A model generated the notes under the pieces. That model made no database searches. It had not been told where the DNA came from and saw only the letters and a list, made by a program, of their open reading frames with translations. From Cryptomeria japonica (taxonomy: Eukaryota > Streptophyta > Pinopsida > Cupressales > Cupressaceae), in assembly GCF_030272615.1 (NCBI RefSeq), contig NC_081414.1, forward strand, positions 812,237,069-812,301,068: 64,000 bases of DNA, given 5' to 3'. This document shows positions 44,394 to 54,440 of the stretch, piece by piece (position 1 is the stretch's first letter; each line of letters begins with the position of its first letter). A program made the translations under genes and the position numbers.

Positions 44394-45239
44394 TCAGTTA
44401 CTGATGGAATTTCCTATCGGTGGAGGAATACCATGTTCTACCAGTGGAGTTACCAATATAGATCCATCTCCACTTCGTTCTTCAGATTTTCTAACCCATC
44501 TCTTGGTGTGATCTTGTTGTATTTCATCTACTTTCTCCTTTCCTATCTCATTATCTTTATCATTCCTAACCAGTTGCATCTTGCTTATGTAGTATTTAGC
44601 AATATGACCTATTTTGTTGCATACATAACATGTAACATTATTCTTCTGAATTTCTTCGACAAATCTGGTGTCATTCCTTGACCTACAGTGATTAGCAAAA
44701 TGTCCAAAATTTCCACATGCATGGCATTTAACATTCATTCTGCAATCTTCTGATCTATTGTTCATTGTTCCACGAGTGTGCCAAATCCGTTTTCAACAGA
44801 TTATTCTCATGAGTCAATTTGCCACATTCATCAAATTTGTTCTTCAAAGATATAACAAGATTAGCTTCCTTCTTCTTTCTATCCTCAATATCTTTTGATA
44901 ACCTGATAGTCAGATCTTGCATTTCATTCTTCATGAGCATGTTTGTTTGACATAGTTTTTGATATTGTTCCTTAAGTGCATTTTTCTCCTCATCATCCAT
45001 GTTTTGCAAAAGTTCTTTTCTCTTCGCTTGAGTTGATGATAACCTTTCTTGTAGGATAAGAATGAACTCATTTGCATAATTTAATTCTACTTGCAATTTC
45101 AAGTTCTTCATCCTTTCAGCATCATAATCCTCAAGAGCCAACTCAAGTTGCTTCTCCATAGCCCTGTTCAAAGATTCTAGTTTCAGGATCTTCCTCAAGT
45201 TGTTAAACTTTTTCCAAGGTACCAGGCTCTGATACCAAT
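44394..45239 (-). pseudogene. Copia-B coiled-coil and zinc-knuckle (gag-like) region
   Basis: Directly after the primer site the minus strand reads a long charged helix (SLNRAMEKQLELALEDYD, then LKLQVELNYANEFILILQER and EEKNALKEQYQKLCQ), ending at a TAG near 44757. A shifted frame (44394-44765) carries two zinc knuckles: CHACGNFGHFANHC, intact, and CYVCNKIGHIAKYY, whose last Cys has become Tyr. The usual Copia capsid (UBN2) block was not found. Coiled coil plus knuckles suggests an RNA-binding structural protein. Confidence 0.7.
45226..45237 (-). other. Copia-B primer-binding site
   Basis: TGGTATCAGAGC on the minus strand, two bases inside the 5' LTR end. Confidence 0.9.
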
Positions 45240-46143
45240 TATTGGGATCCAAGAACACTGAGAGGGGGGGTGAATTACTGTTATGTCGGTAACACAAAAT
45301 TTTATCCTTTTATACCATACACATATAAATCAGTAAACAAATATATAACTTGAAGCAAATAAACCTTCCACATAAATGAACACCATAACACACAAAATTT
45401 GTACATGGAAAATCTCAAAGAGGAAAAACCACGATGGAATTTGTAACCCACAATATCAGTTCACTAGCCATATGAAAAAATATTACATATAATGGGGGCC
45501 TGCGCATGTAGGAAGGCACACTGCCTAGAGCATACTACTCATCACTAAAGAGTCTCACTGACTACAAGTTTCTACTGAAGTAAAACAATAAAATTGAACT
45601 CAAAAAAGCATGTGCTATGCCAAATAGAGTTCTGGTTCTAGCTCTACTCTATACCAGTTCATAAATCCTGAAACCTACTACCGGTATCTCTTCTCCTCCA
45701 AGAATGCTTTCCAAGCTATCTACAGATCATTGTATGATATAACACTTGCATACAAATAATCTACATACATATACTTCACATTATACAGTTCTTCTATATT
45801 CTCCTATGTCATATCCTTATCACATATTTCAAAATGACCTAGCAGACTGATCTATATACCCATTACACATAATATGCCTTATGTTAGCTTACAATTCTTT
45901 TACAAAAGTTATTCAATGTCGGCCTCGACAATAATTACATAATGATTTATTAAATAAATCTTCCTTGATGCCAGCTTCTTTCAAGTACCAATGTCGGTGT
46001 CAGTGTTGGTGTCAGTGTAGCCCTGAATGCTCCAAAGCCAGTGTTTGTTGGTATCTGCCTCCTAATGTCAGTAAATGATTTCCATCCAAATTTTTTGCCA
46101 TTAATGACAACAAAATGAATCCGATGAGTGTCAATTGCCAACA
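45240..46143 (-). repeat. Copia-B 5' LTR
   Basis: Minus-strand LTR from 46143 to 45240. Its inner terminus reads TA in plus orientation where the other LTR has TG, a single change. Confidence 0.88.
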
Positions 46144-47759
46144 TAAGTTTCCTAAATGGATAACTACCAGGAACAACACTTATGGTATAAAGGAATTGAT
46201 GAGTTGAAGTTCACTAAATGGAAATTGTATTTTAATGTATGTGAGTAGCCAACTGCTAAAGTTGCCATGGTTAGCTAAAACGATATTTACTATTCACAAA
46301 ATGGTTATATTTTAAATGACTTTTATATAAATCAAGACAATATTGATGTTTATTTGATATTTATTTATTTGTATCTAAAAATATAAATATATTAAATAAA
46401 ATTGAAAAAGGATTTGTATGAGTTTCTTTTAGTTAAACTATTTAAGATCTTGATACAAAATTAAAATTGTCATATATGTATGTATATATATGTATGTACA
46501 TATATGTATATAAATAAATAAATATATACACATACATACATAATACATATCAAGTGGGTTGTCATAGGAAAAAATGATGGATGATGAATGCTAGGTTCTT
46601 GCTATTGTATATTATTTCACTTTTTCAAAAAAAATTGTACTCTATTTCTTCTATTACAAAATATTAATATTGATGTTATTCTTAATATTTAAAATCCAGT
46701 AGCATTATACTAATTTATGTAATGAGTCGATATGTTGTAAATTTTGGACCTATTAGAACAACTACACACAGTTAGTCATATTTTACCACAAGAACCCATG
46801 TATATATGACTACTTGTTCTTTGAATTAAAAAAAAATGCATAGAAGTGAGTTTTATAAATATGATGAAATATTTGACATGGTATGGGTTATAAAAAGAAT
46901 TAAATGTTATACCAAAATATTTTCTATATCAAATTATTGGTGTAATATTATCAGTGTAGGTAAAAATTTTCATTATGTATCTAACAAAACCATGTGGATT
47001 TTCTTCAAAGTGTAATGGGGAAATTATTTGGTTCCTAGAATTCTTTGTTTCTATATTAAAATGGTATAAAAATTTAGTATTGTATAGGAGGTGAAGAATT
47101 GAAAGGGAAAGATTATATTATAATAACTTGATAGGATCAAATATCTATGACTAATGAGTAAATTGTAATTTCTTTGTTTCCAATATTTTATCATCTTATT
47201 GATCCATTATTATGATCAAGAGATTATTTACATTTATTTGATGTTGATAATTTTTAATTAATTATTTTTATTATTCTTGATATTACATTTCAGAGAAAAT
47301 TTATCAATATATTTTAAAACTTATTTTAAATAATATTATTTTCTAGTTGTTTGTTCAATTTTATATTGCTTATTATATTTTTTGTCTTGGAAAACCTACT
47401 TATTAAAAATATATGACCCATCACATGAAATCACATGATTTGACGTTAAAAAAATTGAATAAAATTTTACTTTAAATTAATTCATTATAATATCGAATCA
47501 TTATTTTTGTGGAAGAATATTTACATAAAAAAAAATTAAAATGAATATATTGTCCTTTCTTGACAATACAATTTTTGACTCTAAACTTAAAGAAAAAACC
47601 ATCAATATAATTTCAAAATATATTATAAGTAAAATCATTTTGTAATTATCAACTCAATTTATATTGCTTGTGATTTGATATTAAAATATTTAATTGTGAT
47701 TTTACGTTAAATTAATATTGCAATCCATAGCAATATTGTTTCTCCCAATAATCTCAATA

Positions 47760-48107
47760 TTGAATAACTGGCAGCTCACCTTGCTTGCATCCAGCGGAAG
47801 GGCTCTGGCCGTGGGCGCTGCGTTTCTTTTCCTTCTCCTTCCTTGGGCCAAAGAAAAACTCACATCCTTGGACTGTGACAACCACTATTATAGTTATACT
47901 GTTATCGACACCAACGTGAAGGGATTTGATGGGTATGAAGGCACTTTGCAAGTGATAGCAGGAATGGAAGAGGATAAATGTTCTATCAAATGGTCTTTTG
48001 AGCTTAATCTAGTTGATGGACTGTCCCAACAAGAGTTTGTGGGTAGCTTCAGCTCTGTCTTGACTGCCGCCATTAAAAGTCTTCAAGGTGTTGTTTCTTG
48101 CCCGTAG
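47760..48107 (+). pseudogene. 3' part of an SRPBCC / lachrymatory-factor-synthase-like gene
   Basis: The frame reads WAKEKLTSLDCDNHYYSYTV, then GFDGYEGTLQVIAG and CSIKWSFELNLVDGLSQQEF, ending SLQGVVSCP-stop (TAG at 48105). This matches the C-terminal half of plant lachrymatory-factor-synthase-like proteins of the Bet v 1/polyketide-cyclase fold (KEKL...D, then IxWSF and VEG/VDG...EFV). The N-terminal helix and first strands are missing: just upstream lies the end of duplicated unit B. An ATG at 47718 is in frame, but its first residues do not look like the family, so I treat the gene as 5'-truncated. The remaining part has no internal stop. Confidence 0.6.
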
Positions 48108-49184
48108 ATGTGTTCAATATGTTGAAATAATATCATGTTTATTTTTCTGTAGTTTTCATGGGGTTTGATGAATTCCATGATTGTCTGTGTAAGGTTTTAA
48201 GACGCTCAAGTGTAATGGGTGTCGATGAAATCTTTGAATTTGGTGTCTTATGACAGGCTCTGATAGTTTAGTTTCTAATTGAAGTGTACTTAGGGCATGT
48301 TCTTATAAGTTTGTGTTATTGGACCTCTGTCTTGATTGGCACCCTAGGCTTCTTCCTCGTATTTCTGTCAATAAATTGAAACTATGTTATGTTTCTATCT
48401 CTGCAGTTTTCTTGGGACAAGATTTATTCCATGTTTATTTATTTGTAGTTTTCTTTGTGAATGGCTTTACGAAATTTAATTGCAATGGTTGTCCAGAGTT
48501 TGGTATCAGATTCGTTACTATTGTGTTAATGAGTATGGTTAAAAACTATACAATTGAATTCTTATAATAATATCATAATTTGATACATTTGAAAAAATAT
48601 CGATATAACCATTCCATTAAGCATGACCATGGTGATCAAGGTTCTCGTTTCCATGCTTCTTTTTACCAAATTCCAAGGGCTCTGCTTCTTATGGAGGATG
48701 GTCCCATTCCTTCAGGCAGCCCTTTTCTTCTACTCCTAGATGGGGACGAGTTGGCTCGTCTAATTCAAATAAGTTCTCACATTTGCAGCTCACCATCTCT
48801 GCAGTTTGTGCTCAATTGGCTGAAGAGAATATGAACTCTCATTGGAGGGGAACCCTGATGCTGTATTGGAGATATGTTGGGGCAATCTGATGATCAGAAT
48901 CCTCCCTCTACTGGCATTAATGCTATTTGGACTTTACCCTTCATTTCTTGTTACTATTTCGGATTTCTAAATTTCATAGATATATCTTATTCACACAGAC
49001 CATTTTAAATTTAGATTCGACATTTCACAGACCAGTATGCTATATTTAGAAACAGTAAGGTGTATGCCGCATTCATGATGGAAACAATTTCATAAGACAG
49101 GATATAATGTGAAATTCACAAAAGCTCACAACATATCAGCAACATGAATTATGAGAGGAATGGTGACAATAAATCATTTAATTC
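48108..49184. other. Sequence without recognised genes
   Basis: Probably the 3' flank of the SRPBCC-like fragment, then unrelated sequence. Open stretches at 48313-48567 and 48580-48834 have no recognisable domain. Confidence 0.4.
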
Positions 49185-50556
49185 AAAAATATACCTGCAT
49201 TGCAAGTTTGTTTCCTGCATGTGAGCCTCCGTTGAAGACATTAAAGACAGGTACAAGAATCACTAAGTTTTTGTTGCTAGCAACATTGGCAATGTGCTGC
49301 ATATCATGATCACTAGATTTCAGGATACTTACTCCCAATAGACCAACAAAATACCATGACATATTATGCCATGTTTTCTTTCTACAGTTCATTTACATGT
49401 TTGAAGCAAGAAAGTAATCATCAATCAAAACACCCCTCAACCAAGAGGGATGTATTTTCCCTACTAAGATCCTAAGAAGGATACTCAGAAAAAACAAAAC
49501 AATTGTATGATATGTCTGAGCAAAATACTTTCTTCCATTTACATCTCAAAAACATATTGTTCAACCACAAAAAATTTGGCCTTTTACATAAGCCACCATG
49601 TAATACAAGTTTCAGAAGGTGAGTTTATTACCATGCCAAAGTTTGAAGATGGTACTGGCAAATAGAAAACTATTAACAAAAAAATTACCTAATAAAGAGG
49701 AATTTTCTTCAAATGAGCCCCAGCTTTGCAAACTGCCAGTGATACAGCCAGTACAGCATTTTCTCCAAGTTGTTCAAATTCATTTGCAATGTACATCAAA
49801 ATATGATGTTAATATTTATTCAAATTGCCACGTGTTTCTAGTTGAAGGAGAATTTATAAGAATATAAAATGTTTCATAAGATAAAACATACCTTCTGTTT
49901 GCACTAGCCCCATTCATTTTGGGTTCCATCAAGATTTTGTACCATGAAGTTATCAATTCCAATCTGATCTACTAGATCCTAGGAGCAAAAAAATTGACAC
50001 CTATTGAGTATCAATTTAACATTTGGGCACCCAGAATGCATAAAACTGAAGAAATGTGTACATATTAGTAAGAATCAATACCAATCATTAAGAATTTTGC
50101 ATATCATGCCAACAAGAGCAGGTCCAATAATTGTATTCGCATTTGCCACAGCCTGCCACAAAACCAAGTGAAATTTGGATTCATTCAACAAACCAACCAT
50201 ACACTCCAACATTTCTTTAAAAATAAATGGCAGATAGAGTCACTAATCTACCAAGAGAGATAACACCAGAAAAATATTCAAGCACACCTTCAAAAAACCC
50301 TTTCCAAGATAGTCCTTTCCTCCATCATGAAGCTTCAATGCTTCATAAACACCAATTTGATTATTCACAAATGAATGTGTGTTAGAGTTTTAGAGAGCCT
50401 AGGGAAGTCATATCTAGCGCATAGAACACCATTGTATGATTTGATAATAGCCAGAAACTAGACAAAGAAATTGAGTCACTTTATACTAGCAGAAACACCA
50501 CTGGGAACAACTGCTCTGACAAGGAAACCATTGGAGAGAACAATATCTACTTGCAT
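49185..50556 (-). pseudogene. Enolase gene fragment with introns, broken
   Basis: Six exon-like blocks in correct order on the minus strand: VLSNGFLVRAVVPSGVS (about 50550-50495), GVYEALKLHDGGKDYLGKGF (about 50355-50290), AVANANTIIGPALVG (about 50155-50105), IDNFMVQNLDGTQNEWG (about 49965-49905), [20 protein letters not shown] (about 49775-49705) and [16 protein letters not shown] (about 49235-49185). They align with about residues 20-170 of plant cytosolic enolase (2-phosphoglycerate to phosphoenolpyruvate). Donor GT dinucleotides remain after CKQK (49891) and after LAMQ (49184), so this derives from genomic DNA and not mRNA. A TAG replaces the Trp after NEWG (about 49904). The first exon and the whole catalytic C-terminal barrel are absent. 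Confidence 0.85.
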
Positions 50557-50817
50557 ACAAATAAAATAAATGTCCGTTTGAATTAAAGATAGATCAAACT
50601 AACTGCAGAAGGAAACCGTTTACATGAGCAGACAAATTTAGAGATATTGACACAGAGATAACAATAGCAACTAGACCTCTTGTAATATACGTTAACCTCA
50701 AAGAGTCAACAAAAAATGTGTAAAAAATTGCAAGGAAAGAGCGGCCCCTAAGCAATTTATTCCACAAGTTGTTTCATATTAAATTTAAATTTGAAAAAAA
50801 TATATAACAACAATATA

Positions 50818-51705
50818 CTAAACAAGAAAGATTTGTGCATTGCATATTGCCGATTTCTGCCTGGAATCCACTTCATATCAGCAGAAATGGCCAATGCATC
50901 ATCTGGAATTGTTGTGGATAATGATTGCAAGCTCAAGTTTCTGGAGCTGGAGAGCAAGAGAGCTCATCGTTTTATCACATTTAAGATTGATGACAAGCTA
51001 AACATGATTACAGTGGACAAGCTCAGTAACCCTAGTCAGACTTATGATGATTTTACCGCAGCTCTCCCTGAGACAGTGTGCAAATATGCAGTTCATGATT
51101 TTGACTTCGTAACTGAGGAAAATTGCCAGAAGAGCAAAATAATTTTTATTGCATGGTCTCCTGATACTTCTAAGGTCTGTAACAAGATGCTTTATGCAAA
51201 CTCTAAGGATAGGTTCAGAAGGGAACTTGACGGGGTCCAATGTGGAGTCCAAGCAACAGATTCCTCTAAGATCGGGATTGAGAACATTAGGGACATAACA
51301 CGCTAAGCTACTTAGGTTTGAATTGTATTCAATTTAGGCAGAGTAAGTATCTGGCATTTATAATTACTACCTGGGGATCAGATTGATTCTTGATGTTGTA
51401 ATGTGATGTTTTATTTCTTGTTTTCAGTTGGACACCATTTATCTTAAACCGCGACAGCAGGTTGTTGGTAGGACAATGACAATATATGTATGTGACTATT
51501 TTGTAATTTCATTTATCCCTTAGGATTTTCTAGATGGGGATTACTTGGGTTTTTTTTGGTGGTGTTTGCCTATGGCCAAGAAGTCCACTGCCTCTACAGT
51601 GCTTCTCTGAAGGGGTAGATAACAATGCCTGTCACGTTTATATTAATCAACTTAAGTAAGTACCATTGTGTTATATTTGAAAAAAAAAAATTCTAAACAA
51701 GAAAG
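50818..51705 (+). mobile_element. Processed retrocopy of an ADF mRNA with 13-bp target duplication
   Basis: Perfect direct repeats CTAAACAAGAAAG at 50818-50830 and 51693-51705 enclose 862 bp. That insert consists of a 56-base 5' leader, an intronless ADF frame, a 3' untranslated region of about 370 bases and an A11 tract at 51680-51690. Lack of introns, a terminal A tract and a 13-bp target duplication are the hallmarks of LINE-mediated retroposition of a spliced mRNA. It landed just upstream of the enolase fragment. Confidence 0.9.
50887..51306 (+). CDS. Actin-depolymerizing factor (ADF/cofilin), intronless
   Basis: 139 codons, the usual plant ADF length, starting MANASSGIVVDNDCKLKFLE and ending in TAA. 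ADF binds and severs actin filaments in the cytoplasm. Visible family marks: Ser6 (the regulatory phosphorylation site), YDDFTAALPE, HDFDFVTEENCQKSKI, the actin-binding long-helix region FIAWSPDTSKVCNKMLYANS, and KDRFRRELDGVQ. The residue at position 98, Arg in typical plant ADFs, is Cys here (TGT, explained by CGT to TGT), while Lys100 is kept. Family genes normally carry an intron straight after the ATG; none is present, consistent with a retrocopy. The upstream ATG at 50791 lies outside the retrocopy and is not the real start. Expression would depend on a captured promoter, so it may be a retrogene or a young retropseudogene. Confidence 0.85.
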   Translation: MANASSGIVVDNDCKLKFLELESKRAHRFITFKIDDKLNMITVDKLSNPSQTYDDFTAALPETVCKYAVHDFDFVTEENCQKSKIIFIAWSPDTSKVCNKMLYANSKDRFRRELDGVQCGVQATDSSKIGIENIRDITR

Positions 51706-52573
51706 CATAACTTTATAACCAATCTAGCAACCCAATTTCTTACTTGAATAAATGACAAGTTCTCAACGGGCACCTGGGTATCTTTGGCTACTGAAAGGAT
51801 GGTAGTGATAGCAATTAAGAAGTGACAGCTCCATCCATGCTAAATCCTTGATCAGGTTACTCAATTTCCTTGAAAATCTTGAAAACTTCAAGCTTTAAAG
51901 GGCACTTCCTTGGATCTTCAGATGTGCACAATCCTGTTATGTGTAACACTTGTACAATACACAGTACAATAATGATAGTCATGTCAAAAGTAGCAAAGGG
52001 GAATCTCAAATCTACTATGAGATAGTCAATCCAAGGTGCAAAGTGTTGATATAAAGATAGTGATTGATTACTCAATCAAATACTCCAAATTAATGGAATC
52101 AGTGATGGACAACCTTATCACAGTCACCATTGACCAAAGATCACTACTAGCATAGAGAAACAAAGCTTTAAAACATAGCCAATGTAGTGATTTCAAAGCA
52201 TGAGCAAGATAGTAATGGTTAGCAAGAGAAATAACTAGAAAGAAGGGATAATAAGTTAATAACAGAGAAAGATAGTCTACAGTGATCAAAGGATAGTCTT
52301 AAAAGTTAGAAATCAGAGGTCTTAATTAAATAATTACAATCATGCCCTCTATAGAAAGTAAATGATAGTCTTTGACTTTATTCAGTGACAAGACTCATAT
52401 AAAACAATTTAGAGAGGACTCTTTCAAATGATAGAATGAACCTCGGCATAAATCTTTGACGAATCTTCTTTTCATGGGTTCACTGTATGAATGACAAATG
52501 CATAGTCTGTGTTGACTATTTCTTCAAGCAAAACAACCATGCACAGGTAAAACTGCATATTTAGAGTCCATTA
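51706..52573. other. Sequence without recognised genes
   Basis: Nothing recognisable on either strand. Confidence 0.4.
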
Positions 52574-53330
52574 TAACATTGGAATGCCAATATTGCAAGA
52601 TGGACACAGAACAATTTTAATGAAGAATCCAAACTCCCAAACTATACTCCTATTTCATCAATGTCGTATGCATCCTTCCACTCTCATAGACATCATTGAT
52701 TCTAAATATATGATTTCCACATTAGCATAGGCATAGAGAAGAAAATGCATTTTCTTGAATTTTCTGAAGCCACTCGCAACAAATTTGTCTAGTATTCATG
52801 CTACAATTATGGTGTTCCAAATTTCTTGAGGCATTTTTGTCAATAATTTTACTTGTTTCTTATTGCCCATCATTCCAATCACAAATGCTTCATCCATAGT
52901 TCTCATCTTCACTGCAACATTATCTAAGCAACTTCCATCTGTTGGAGTTTGGACCCTCCATTAAAATTATTCTGTGTCCATCTTGCAATATTGGCAATCC
53001 AATGATATAGTTAACTCCAACACATGGAAGTTGCTTAGATAATGTTGCAGTGAAGATGAGAACTATCGAAGAAGCATTTGTGATTGGAATGATGGGCAAC
53101 AGGAAAAAAGTAAAATTATTGACAAATATGCCTCAAGAAATTTTGAACACCATGATAGTAGCATGAATACTAGAAAGATTTGTTGCGAGTGGCTTCAAAA
53201 ACTTTCAAGAAAATGCATTTTCTTCTCTATGCCTATGCTAATATGGAAATCCTATATTTAGAATCTAAGATGCCTGTGAGAGTGGAAGGATGCATACGAC
53301 ATTGATAAAACAAGAGTTTAGTTTTCTGCT
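52574..53330. repeat. Foldback with about 295-bp inverted arms
   Basis: 52655-52949 is the imperfect reverse complement of 53013-53309, with a loop of about 63 bases. The loop (52947-53006) is itself the reverse complement of 52574-52634, which lies outside the left arm. The order is therefore A, B, inverted A, inverted B. The right arm has a plus-strand open stretch reading NVAVKMRTIEEAFVIGMMGN and MPQEILNTMIV, not recognised. A transcript through this region would form a long near-perfect duplex. Confidence 0.85.
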
Positions 53331-53689
53331 AATGCAATGTATGTATAAAATAGATTTCCTTCAAATAACCAAATGTTATTTTAGCGCTCTGTTATTACAG
53401 CCTGGGAAGGCACATGAGTTATGTGTCTCGTGCAATAAAGTAATTGCAAGTTGCACACAAAATTAATGTGTTGAAAAGGCTTTAAATTTTTTCAAGTAAT
53501 TACGATTGGCAGGTTTAAAACCAAAATCACAACCTTTGCCAATTTCCTCCCAATGCCCACAAAATTGGGAGAATGGAATAGGTTGCAGGCATCCATGAAA
53601 GCATAGCAAAAGCATTGAGATAGCATATGGAAATCCAGCATAGCATAAATTCTATAGGAATTAATGTCAGATGTTGAAGTTGCAATATA

Positions 53690-54440
53690 GATGCAATTTG
53701 TGGAATCATGGATAGAGCACCTACATTATTTGGCAAATGCAAACTATGCAGGCATAGAAGGCGCAAGTAAACTGTTTGATGGAATGCTTATTGGGAGAAG
53801 CCACGGTTTGTAGCAATCGCAAGATGTGGACAAAGAGATCTCATTGAAGAGGCTTTTGTAACTTCCTAGCAAAGCATTTATTTGGTGCAAGACCGAGTTC
53901 AAATAAGCACATGATCTGTTTGTCCATATGCTCAGAAGATATGTCATCTTATAACCGCGAAATGTGAAAGTATTGACAAGACGTTTGAGCAATAGACTAT
54001 GATGATAGCAGTTGCGTGTCGCCAACATAAGAATTGTTTGACAAATATTTCAAAGAAATGTAAAATGTAGAACTATAGGTAAAACACGTCAACTGTTTGT
54101 CATAATGCCTCAAGGCGATATCCTCCCAAGAAGCTGATGATTGTGGGCCATGCACAAAATGTATTTACTGAACAAGCTTTAGAAATTTTCAAGCAAATAC
54201 AATTGGAAGGTGTAAAGAGGAATTCCTTGACCTTCGCGAGTATTCTTCCTGCTTGCACCGAAATGGTAGCCTTGGGACGGGCATATGGACGTCACCAAAG
54301 CATAAAGTATAAAAGAATAGGGTCAACCATTGTAGTTGTAATTGCCATAGGCTAAAATACGTACTAAATATGGAAGAAACAAGGGATGCGAACTATTTAA
54401 TGCCTCAAAAGTATGATGTCTCTGACAGAATAGCCACACG
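53690..54440 (+). pseudogene. PPR (PCMP-type) gene remnant
   Basis: Plus-strand pieces in different frames show pentatricopeptide-repeat text: EGASKLFDGM near 53755-53785, RFVAIARCGQRDLIEEAF near 53808-53860, then MIVGHAQNVFTEQALEIFKQ (54137-54196) continuing IQLEGVKRNSLTFASILPAC. PPR proteins bind organellar RNA. The text is close to the plant-combinatorial-and-modular type usual in seed plants. Frameshifts and stops interrupt every repeat, and no E or DYW domain is seen. Confidence 0.75.

Larger units (their letters stand above)
40582..46143 (-). mobile_element. Non-autonomous Copia-like LTR element (Copia-B)
   Basis: LTRs 40582-41495 (914 bp) and 45240-46143 (904 bp). On the minus strand the element starts TGTTGGCAATTGACAC at 46143, has a Copia primer site at 45237-45226 and a purine tract AAAGGGGGAGAT (41507-41496) before the 3' LTR. 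Flanking bases GAAGT (40577-40581) and TAAGT (46144-46148) form a 5-bp target duplication with one change. The internal 3.7 kb encodes a coiled-coil region, zinc knuckles and a long unknown frame, but no protease, integrase or RT. Confidence 0.88.
30182..47765. repeat. Duplicated unit, copy B (opened by L, TR-GAG and Copia-B)
   Basis: Pieces 30182-30460, 40447-40581, 46144-47245 and 47245-47765 match copy A in order. They are separated by the L element (30465-40440, itself holding the 7.9-kb Gypsy-type element) and by Copia-B (40582-46143). About 550 bp equivalent to 22248-22795 of copy A, including the SINE site, is missing at the L insertion. Copy B alone carries a roughly 62-bp internal tandem repeat at the Copia-B insertion point. 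Confidence 0.78.

Noticed and set aside
21975-47765. Copies A and B as the LTRs of one giant element
   Set aside because: Ends lack TG...CA, no primer site or purine tract adjoins them, and the intervening spacer is only 220 bp; tandem duplication fits better.
50791-50886. Upstream ATG extending the ADF frame to 171 codons
   Set aside because: It lies before the 13-bp target duplication, outside the retrocopy, and the added residues do not match ADF proteins.
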